From contig PWMO01000378.1 of the NCBI GenBank assembly GCA_003558175.1, positions 1 to 11,182 of the forward strand: a DNA stretch of 11,182 nucleotides. Direction: 5' to 3'. Positions 5,947-11,182 of the stretch are shown one piece after another; positions within the stretch are counted from its first letter, which is position 1, and every line of letters starts with the position of its first letter. A program made the translations under genes and the position numbers. The notes under the pieces were generated by a model. It was not told the origin of the DNA and ran no database searches. It saw only the letters and a program-made list of their open reading frames with translations. This DNA is from Spirochaetaceae bacterium. GTDB taxonomy: Bacteria > Spirochaetota > Spirochaetia > DSM-27196 > PWMO01.

Positions 5947-7986
5947 ATGTTCAGCGAACTCATCTCGGCACGAACCGTTCTGTTAGTATTTGGCGTTCAC
6001 AATTTTCTGGTTGGGTTGATACTGCTCATCTACCGGTTTGTCGATGTGCAGCGGAGGGTTCTGACGCTCTTTGCCGGGGGCACCGCGCTGACCGGATTGG
6101 GGCTTCTCATGCTTGGGCTGCGTGAACTGATACCCGCGTTCTGGAGCGTGCATATCGGGAACGCGGCTCTCGTGTCTGGATACGTGTTGATGGCAGCGGC
6201 CTATCGCCGCTACGCACATCGCAGCGTGGAATCACGTGGCAGAACCGTCATCGCGGTTCTGACGGCCCTCGTTGCGTATAACGGCGCAGCGTTCTTGATC
6301 GCCAACTATGGCGGCGGCCTGATTGGATTGACAACGCTTGGCGCAGTGACGCTTGCACTGTACTATTCACTCAATTCGCTGTTCCTGTACAGCGGCAACC
6401 ACGCGCCGACAACGCTGCACCGACTGCTGCTTGGTGCAAACGTCTGCGGAATAGGCCTGGCCGCGGCGCGGGTTGTGGATTCACTGGTCGTACCGGCGCA
6501 CATGATTCTGACCGATTCGCCGGTGAACTACGTTTCCTACGTTGGACTGTTTGTTGTGATCGTGGTTTCAACCATCGCGCTGCTGCTGCTCATGAAGCAG
6601 GAGACCGATATCTCACTGGCGGACAGTCACAAGTACATTGCACGGTTGCAGCAACTTGAGAGCGAGCGAGAAAGAATGCACCGCGAGCTGTTGCAGCAGG
6701 AACAGCAGCAGACAATCGGGAATCTGGCCGGGGGCGTAGCTCACGATTCTCGCAAGCTGCTGGGAATTCTCGAGGCAGACCTTACGTACCTCTACGATTC
6801 CATGGTCGGACCGGGCGTTGCCGTCCAGACGCGCAACGTCCTGGACGAAATGAAACATACGCTCCGGCACGCACGCGTCCTGGCTGCGGGACTGCTCTCG
6901 CTGGACGCAACCCGCCCCGTTGTTGCGGAGCCAATCGCGGTGAACAGCCTGATCGAGAACCTGTGGCAAGTGGTTCAGAGCATGGCGCCTGAATCAATCG
7001 CGCTGCGGCTTGAATTGCCGCAACACCTGGTGGTGCACAGTAACCCCACTTTTCTGCAATCGGCGCTGCTCAATCTGTTTGTCAATGCTGTAGAGGCGAT
7101 GCCCAACGGGGGTGAACTGGCAGTGACGGTTCGCGCCACCGAGTGGGACGGATCACCGCCTCTGAGCCTGGGCTCCCTGACTCCGGGCCGCTACGCGGAA
7201 GTGGCCATTGCCGATAGCGGGGATGGGATGCCGGCAGGCACACTGAGCCGCGCTTTTCAGCCGCGTTTCTCAACCAAGCAACATAGTGCCGGACACGGAC
7301 TGGGACTCTACCAGGTAGCGCAGTTTGTGGAGCGCAGTGACGCAGGCCTGTCACTGGAATCCTCAGAGGGGCGCGGTACCACGTTCCGGCTTCTGCTGCC
7401 GCTGCATCCATCCAACAGCTCCGTGCCGTACTCCGTCCCCGCGGACGATGCACGGGTACAGGCCAAAGCCGCTCCTGCCGGCGCAGCGACCCAACCCTCG
7501 AGCCTGCACCGGTCCGGGTCGAATGATGCGCGGCTGAGAATTCTGATTGTCGAAGACGATCCGCGCTACTGCCACGCACTCATCCGCATGCTCAAGCTGC
7601 GAAAGATCACGGCAACCTGCGCGGCAAACGGCTGTGTGGCACTTGAGCACCTGGCTCAGGACGCGGCCTATGACCTGGTTCTCAGCGACGTCGCCATGCC
7701 GTGCATGGACGGAATAGAGCTCTGCCGCAGGCTCCATACAGAGTATCCGCAGCTCCCGGTGCTGCTGATGACAGGCCAGGACGCAACGGTCATGCCGTTT
7801 GATACGTTGCCGAGTCGACCGCCGGTTCTGGACAAACCGCTCAGCCGTGACGAGCTCCTGTCGGCCATAGCCACAGCCACCGCAGGCAGCACACCCGCGC
7901 ACACAGAAAAAACCGATGAGAGCCAGAAGCCCCCACCGGCGGTACCTCAGAGCGCCGCGGTCAAGCAGCACCCGGGTGTGTCGTAG
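5947..7986 (+). CDS. Hybrid sensor histidine kinase with multi-TM sensor and C-terminal receiver
   Basis: This is a 679-residue inner-membrane kinase. About seven hydrophobic segments fill residues 11-216, followed by a likely coiled coil (~225-257, Gln/Glu-rich). The H-box is NLAGGVAHDSRKLL with His266. The ATPase domain has an N-box (LNLFVNAVEAM, Asn380), G1 (IADSGDGMPAG, Asp423), an F-box (FQPRFSTK) and G2 (GHGLGLYQV). A receiver follows at ~532-645: Glu536/Asp537/Asp538, phospho-acceptor Asp581 (LSDVAMPCMDG), Thr609 and Lys630 (DKP). The tail is Pro-rich. His266 should be autophosphorylated and pass phosphate to Asp581 or a separate regulator. The usual HDFNN becomes HDSRK, so the H+4 residue tied to phosphatase activity is Lys270. 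AAAGAGG lies 8 nt before the ATG. Confidence 0.93.
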   Translation: MFSELISARTVLLVFGVHNFLVGLILLIYRFVDVQRRVLTLFAGGTALTGLGLLMLGLRELIPAFWSVHIGNAALVSGYVLMAAAYRRYAHRSVESRGRTVIAVLTALVAYNGAAFLIANYGGGLIGLTTLGAVTLALYYSLNSLFLYSGNHAPTTLHRLLLGANVCGIGLAAARVVDSLVVPAHMILTDSPVNYVSYVGLFVVIVVSTIALLLLMKQETDISLADSHKYIARLQQLESERERMHRELLQQEQQQTIGNLAGGVAHDSRKLLGILEADLTYLYDSMVGPGVAVQTRNVLDEMKHTLRHARVLAAGLLSLDATRPVVAEPIAVNSLIENLWQVVQSMAPESIALRLELPQHLVVHSNPTFLQSALLNLFVNAVEAMPNGGELAVTVRATEWDGSPPLSLGSLTPGRYAEVAIADSGDGMPAGTLSRAFQPRFSTKQHSAGHGLGLYQVAQFVERSDAGLSLESSEGRGTTFRLLLPLHPSNSSVPYSVPADDARVQAKAAPAGAATQPSSLHRSGSNDARLRILIVEDDPRYCHALIRMLKLRKITATCAANGCVALEHLAQDAAYDLVLSDVAMPCMDGIELCRRLHTEYPQLPVLLMTGQDATVMPFDTLPSRPPVLDKPLSRDELLSAIATATAGSTPAHTEKTDESQKPPPAVPQSAAVKQHPGVS

Positions 7987-8013
7987 AACCACCCACGACA
8001 CACCCCAAACGGG

Positions 8014-8036
8014 ACGATTCAAGAATCGTTGTTTTA
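8014..8036 (+). terminator. Probable intrinsic terminator after the histidine kinase
   Basis: ACGATTC and GAATCGT form a short stem around AA, followed by a T-rich TGTTTTA. It lies 28 nt after the kinase stop. The stem is short and AT-containing, and the T-rich tail serves only the plus strand. The last bases are the stop codon of the converging gene. Confidence 0.55.
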
Positions 8037-8462
8037 CTGGATCGCATCCACGACGCTGACGGTAACGGAACCTTCGTAGTCACCGGCGAGCAGGTATTCA
8101 AGGCCGCCCTCGCTTCCCTCGGCGCTCGCATCGACCGTGAGTGTCCAGGTGCTGGTCTTACCGGGCAGCATGGCGCCTGCAACCGAAGCATCGAACTGCG
8201 CGTCGCCGGCGAGTCCGGTGGTGTCAACATCGATGTCGTAATCGAAGTTCGCCAGAACGTCGAAGTCTGCAGTGCCGGAAGCTTCACCCGGGCCGCTGAT
8301 CGTGATATCGACCGTGCCGGCGTTCGAGATCGCCGCGTACCTGGCCACGGTGATGTTTACCTGGATCGTTTCGGAAGTGTTCCCGCCGATTGGGCCCGCC
8401 ATAACCGGCATTGCAAACAGAATCAGTGCCAGTGCCATCAGTACAAAACTCATTTTCTTCAT
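8034..8462 (-). CDS. Small secreted beta-rich protein, paralogue of the neighbouring gene
   Basis: This 142-residue protein has a signal peptide: MKKMS start, hydrophobic residues ~5-18, probable cut after VMA near residue 22. The mature part is Gly/Thr/Asp-rich with strand-like repeats (ETIQVNITVARYAAI, ADFDVLANFDYDIDV, TSTWTLTVDA, YLLAGDYEGSVTVSVVDA). The pattern [S/D]ETI-V-ITV--Y at the start and LAG-YE--[V/L]TVSVV at the end is shared with the gene upstream. It resembles small secreted or fimbria-like beta-sandwich proteins, but no named family is recognised. AGGAG lies 8 nt before the ATG. It may be co-transcribed from the sigma-54 promoter upstream of its paralogue, or it may have its own promoter in the 174-bp gap. 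Confidence 0.85.
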   Translation of the reverse strand: MKKMSFVLMALALILFAMPVMAGPIGGNTSETIQVNITVARYAAISNAGTVDITISGPGEASGTADFDVLANFDYDIDVDTTGLAGDAQFDASVAGAMLPGKTSTWTLTVDASAEGSEGGLEYLLAGDYEGSVTVSVVDAIQ

Positions 8463-8636
8463 CTTTTTTTCTCCTGGACTTTCTTTTCCTGGGGATACAC
8501 CCCATTTTTCTTTGGTTTGGGATCAGTCGAACGACACCGTCGTCCGCAGCCGGAGTCTCTCAGGACCATCCGGCGTCCTCCATTCCTCAGCCGTCACTGC
8601 ACGTCTTCGCGGCGGCGGCCGGCCGTTGGTTCACTT
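8463..8636 (-). other. 174-bp gap between the two secreted-protein genes with a leader hairpin
   Basis: The minus-strand sequence before the second gene holds a 5-bp hairpin (TGGGG/CCCCA, 8490-8504) just upstream of the AGGAG ribosome-binding site, and an imperfect GCCGGA/TCCGGC dyad further up. The first hairpin has five Ts after it only on the plus strand, where there is no gene to terminate. No clear -35/-10 or -24/-12 promoter was found. Confidence 0.35.
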
Positions 8637-9170
8637 CTACTGCTCGACAACGCTGACCGTCAGTGTGTCTTCGTACGCACCGGCAAGTGCCAGCTCTAAG
8701 TCGCCCGCGTAGTCCTGAAACTGCGACTTGACGAGCAGATTGTAAGTCTGCGTATTCCCCGGGTTCGATCCATCCACTGTGAGAGGGTTCGTATTCCCGA
8801 CGTCGTTGAACCATGCCCGCGGCGCGTCGTTGCCAGTACCGGTGCGCACTTGTACGTCGTAGTAGATCCGCTCCGTGCCTCCGTCTCGTACTGCAAACGG
8901 CAGATACTCTTCAGCCTGCGGACCCCGGTTCTGCGACTGGATTTCCAGTGCGTACGGGAAGTTCGCGAGAATGGTGAAGTTCGTCTGCACGTCGCCGTCT
9001 TCGGTGTCGATCAACGACAGACTCACCGAGTCGTTCAGCGTGATGTCTACATACTTCTCCACAGTGATGGTGACGTTGATTGTCTCGTCATCATAGCTGC
9101 TTGCCAGCAGGATAGCAGCCGGGAGAACCAGCAGCAGAAAGCTTACCAGTATGACATTTTTTACTTTCAT
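8637..9170 (-). CDS. Secreted beta-rich protein, first gene of the pair
   Basis: This 177-residue protein starts MKVKNVILV. The ATG at 9170 is chosen because AAGGAAGG precedes it by ~9 nt and the signal peptide follows directly; the longer frame to 9419 crosses the predicted promoter and would hide the signal. Hydrophobic residues ~6-22 precede a likely cut near LLA-SS (~24). The mature protein has strand-like segments (ETINVTITVEKYVDITL, TNFTILANFPYALEI, IYYDVQVRTG, QTYNLLVKSQF) and ends AGAYEDTLTVSVVEQ. It is homologous to the next gene at both ends but has a longer middle. No cysteine, lipobox or catalytic motif is visible. Function is unknown; a secreted or surface structural protein is likely. 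Confidence 0.85.
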   Translation of the reverse strand: MKVKNVILVSFLLLVLPAAILLASSYDDETINVTITVEKYVDITLNDSVSLSLIDTEDGDVQTNFTILANFPYALEIQSQNRGPQAEEYLPFAVRDGGTERIYYDVQVRTGTGNDAPRAWFNDVGNTNPLTVDGSNPGNTQTYNLLVKSQFQDYAGDLELALAGAYEDTLTVSVVEQ

Positions 9171-9318
9171 GCCATCCAACCTTCCTTTTTGGGTGACTCT
9201 CGGTGCACCCAACTGATGTTTTGCGAAGCGTGCGTAAGAGCGGTTGCCCGCCCCGCCGCTCGTCCCTTCACGGCAACGCACGTTCGCGGTGGCCTCAACG
9301 AAGCCATGCCCGCTATAG

Positions 9319-9334
9319 TGCAACGGCCGTGCCA
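9319..9334 (-). promoter_or_regulatory. Sigma-54 (-24/-12) promoter for the secreted-protein pair
   Basis: Minus-strand TGGCACGGCCGTTGCA is a perfect match to TGGCACG-N4-TTGCA, preceded by T. It predicts a start near 9308 and a leader of ~138 nt before the ATG at 9170. Such promoters need an NtrC-type activator, and one is encoded ~600 bp away on the other strand. Confidence 0.8.
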
Positions 9335-9814
9335 AACAACCGTACCGGTCCAGATTTTTCGCTGCATTTTCTGTTGCGTCCGTGCTTCGGAACCGCAGCA
9401 CCGGCGTGAGCAACTCCATATTTAGCGGTAGTGCAATACGTTACACCGGACGGATACCGGATTGCGCCGGCGCGTAGGGAAAGCAAGAAGATCCGTCCAG
9501 GTGGTGCGCGGCGCTCCCGTGCCGGCGTGCTTCCGGTGTCGGGGCAGGCGACGCCAACTATCCAAATGCGCGCCGCTTGAGCGGATTGACAGCCGGCACG
9601 CGCGCGCAATGGCGATCTGAGCGCCTGACGAGCGCAAGGCGCAGAATGGGAGCCGGCGCGTTACCGACTTGCATTTTGCTATTCGGCTGCTTTGTCATGC
9701 CGTCGGAGGGTGACCAGACGGCCGAAATTCCGACCGGAGTTGACCTTCAGGAGAGGACTTAAGTTCTTTCCAATCAATCTTTTACCCAAAATAGGCGCAC
9801 CAGGAAGCCAGTTA
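9335..9814. other. Divergent intergenic region between the two sigma-54 promoters
   Basis: No supported gene is seen. Short frames (for example 61 codons at 9577 on the plus strand) lack ribosome-binding sites or family motifs. Lying between two divergent -24/-12 promoters, this ~480-bp stretch is the expected place for activator-binding (enhancer) sites, but I could not identify a repeated dyad with confidence. Confidence 0.45.
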
Positions 9815-9830
9815 TGGCACGCCTTTTGCA
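9815..9830 (+). promoter_or_regulatory. Sigma-54 (-24/-12) promoter for the NtrC-type activator gene
   Basis: TGGCACGCCTTTTGCA is a perfect consensus match with correct GG-to-GC spacing. The predicted start is near 9841, giving a ~109-nt leader to the ATG at 9950. A sigma-54 promoter before a sigma-54 activator gene suggests autoactivation. Confidence 0.8.
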
Positions 9831-9949
9831 AGTATGGTGGCAGAGCAACGGTGAGCGGCAGCGTATCGCCATTGGGCGTTCTTTGTCGGCCGCCGCAAAT
9901 GGAGAAGTTGCAATTCCACAGGGACGGGTATAAGATCGTGATAAACGGA

Positions 9950-11182
9950 ATGAAGAAACAAGACGGATTTGCGGTACTCTGTATTGACGATGAACCCGAG
10001 ATGCTTGAAGCCTATCGCAGGCTCATGCGCTCGATGGTCGACCACGTCTACATTGCGCAGACCCCGGTCAACGCGGTAACCACCATTATGGAGAACTCGG
10101 TGCGCCTGGTGCTGCTCGATCTGCGGATCCCGGGGCACGATGCGCTTGAGACAATTGAAACGATCAAGAGCGCGGTGCCGGCAGTCAGCATCGTCGTCAT
10201 AACCGGCCACGGCACCGTCTCCGACGCCGTAGCCGCGCTGAAGGCAGGCGCATCGGACTTTCTCGAAAAACCGGTCGAACGGTTTCAGTTGCAGGCACGC
10301 ATTGAGCCGCTGAAGAAGATCTACGAGCTCGAGTGCGAGACCGACAGCCTCAGACGGCGTATCGATTCTACCTTTCGCTTCCCTTCTTTCGTGGGATCGT
10401 CTCCGGCTATTGCCCAGATCAAGTCTACCATCGTACAGGTGGCCAAGACCGACGTGACCGTAATGATCGCCGGAGAAACCGGCACCGGCAAAGAGGTTAC
10501 CGCCCAGTCCATCCACGCCCACAGTGATCGCGCTGACGGACCGTTTGTGGTGGTCGACTGCGGCAGCATCCGTGAATCGATGATTGAAAGTGAGCTGTTC
10601 GGCCACAAGAAGGGAGCGTTCACCGGGGCGCTCGATGCAAACCAGGGCCTCATTCGCGCCGCGGACGGCGGCACGCTCTTTCTGGATGAAATCGGCGAGC
10701 TTCCACTCGATATGCAGGTCAAGTTTCTGCGCGTTCTGCAGCAACGCGAGGTGCGGGCCATCGGCACCACCCGTGCCGTTCCGGTGGACATCCGCGTCAT
10801 TTCCGCTACTAACAAAGACATCAAGCAGGCAATCGCCGCCGGCATGTTTCGCGCCGATCTCTATTTCCGCCTGAACACGGTAGTGCTCAACATGCCGCCG
10901 CTGCGGGACCATCCGGAAGACATCACGGAGCTGGCGCACTATTTCCTGAGCAAGCACCAGCCCTCGGGCGGCCCGCCCATGACTCTTACCCCGGATGCGG
11001 TGTCACTGCTGATGGAACACAGCTGGCCGGGCAACGCACGCGAGCTGGAAAACGTCATCATGCGCTCAATTGCATTCAGCACCAACGGCGTTGTTGACGC
11101 GTCAACCATCGCTTTTGACCAGGATTCGTTCTCGACAACTTCCGGGCCTGAAGATAACGCCCCCTACCCCGTGGGCCATCCC
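9950..11182 (+). CDS. NtrC-family sigma-54-dependent response regulator (3' partial)
   Basis: 411 codons are visible and the frame runs off the window. Residues ~8-120 are a receiver: Asp13/Asp14, phospho-acceptor Asp57 (LVLLDLRIPG), Thr85, Lys107 (EKP). Residues ~145-380 are the AAA+ sigma-54 activator domain: Walker A GETGTGKE (Lys181), GAFTGA loop at 222-227, Walker B TLFLDEIGE (Asp246/Glu247), arginine fingers in FRADLYFRL (Arg301, Arg307) and a WPGNARELENV motif. The usual Fis-type DNA-binding domain would lie beyond the edge. Phosphorylation should drive hexamer assembly and ATP-dependent opening of sigma-54 promoters. No strong ribosome-binding site marks the start; in-frame GTG (9938) and ATG (9899) would add 4 or 17 residues. 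Confidence 0.93.
   Translation, partial: MKKQDGFAVLCIDDEPEMLEAYRRLMRSMVDHVYIAQTPVNAVTTIMENSVRLVLLDLRIPGHDALETIETIKSAVPAVSIVVITGHGTVSDAVAALKAGASDFLEKPVERFQLQARIEPLKKIYELECETDSLRRRIDSTFRFPSFVGSSPAIAQIKSTIVQVAKTDVTVMIAGETGTGKEVTAQSIHAHSDRADGPFVVVDCGSIRESMIESELFGHKKGAFTGALDANQGLIRAADGGTLFLDEIGELPLDMQVKFLRVLQQREVRAIGTTRAVPVDIRVISATNKDIKQAIAAGMFRADLYFRLNTVVLNMPPLRDHPEDITELAHYFLSKHQPSGGPPMTLTPDAVSLLMEHSWPGNARELENVIMRSIAFSTNGVVDASTIAFDQDSFSTTSGPEDNAPYPVGHP

Noticed and set aside
8490..8509. Plus-strand hairpin plus T-run as a terminator
   Set aside because: No plus-strand gene precedes it after the kinase terminator at 8014. It sits in the minus-strand leader, where no T-run follows.
5241..9351. 11-mer CCGTACCGGTC at 5241 and 9341 as a shared operator
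   Set aside because: Matches of this length are expected by chance in 11 kb, and the first copy lies in the HD-GYP remnant's coding sequence.
8637..9419. Longer start (9419) for the secreted protein
   Set aside because: The extra 83 residues cross the predicted sigma-54 promoter and bury the signal peptide. The ATG at 9170 has a good ribosome-binding site.
9577..9762. 61-codon open frame with a short hydrophobic stretch
   Set aside because: It lacks a ribosome-binding site and a credible signal peptide or lipobox, and it lies in the divergent promoter region.
9812..10957. 381-codon open frame on the minus strand
   Set aside because: It lies antisense to the NtrC-type gene, whose plus-strand translation has every expected motif. 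The minus frame has none and is a GC-driven shadow.
1..11182. DGR reverse transcriptase, template repeat, CRISPR array, tRNA/rRNA or insertion sequence
   Set aside because: I looked on both strands and saw no RT motifs, no second copy of the variable region, no regular short repeats, no tRNA-like sequence and no transposase.

Overview
The window is GC-rich and densely coding. It carries two-component and sigma-54 regulators, many predicted lipoproteins and exported proteins, and DUF1566-type C-type-lectin (CLec) proteins. This suggests a free-living Gram-negative bacterium, perhaps a spirochaete; that placement is an inference from gene style only, since no rRNA or housekeeping marker is present.

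Region 1 (1-3680, + strand) is a tight four-gene exported-protein operon. It holds a 5'-truncated DUF1566/CLec protein, a full-length paralogous lipoprotein, a small predicted outer-membrane beta-barrel protein, and a short lipoprotein made of only the shared beta-module. Three junctions are overlapping or nearly so (ATGA, TGATG, 13 nt). The 3' end of the first gene looks like the variable region of a diversity-generating retroelement (DGR): a YWSSSE...AWNQNF.NG...RPVRAVRAF segment with many NNC codons, then a GC-rich homing-like stretch and a perfect 9-bp hairpin with a GAAA tetraloop. No reverse transcriptase or template repeat lies in the window, so the DGR machinery must be upstream or elsewhere.

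Region 2 (3681-5946) holds a response regulator with an AraC-type output domain. It is followed on the opposite strand by the remains of a signalling locus: the start of a multi-TM sensor and the last ~39 codons of an HD-GYP phosphodiesterase. About 590 bp without a convincing gene follows.

Region 3 (5947-7986) is a hybrid sensor histidine kinase with a multi-TM sensor and a C-terminal receiver. A hairpin with a T-rich tail lies after it. Its kinase H-box reads HDSRK, where the usual Asn/Thr at H+4 is Lys.

Region 4 (8034-9170, - strand) holds two paralogous small secreted beta-rich proteins. Region 5 (9950-end, + strand) is an NtrC-type sigma-54 activator cut by the window edge. Excellent -24/-12 promoters (GGCACG-N4-TTGC) sit upstream of the secreted-protein pair (minus strand, 9334-9319) and of the activator (9815-9830). 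A third sits directly before the AraC-type response regulator (3877-3892). The likely picture is a sigma-54-dependent signalling and secreted-protein island next to a DGR-diversified surface-ligand operon. The link between the two halves is inference from proximity.
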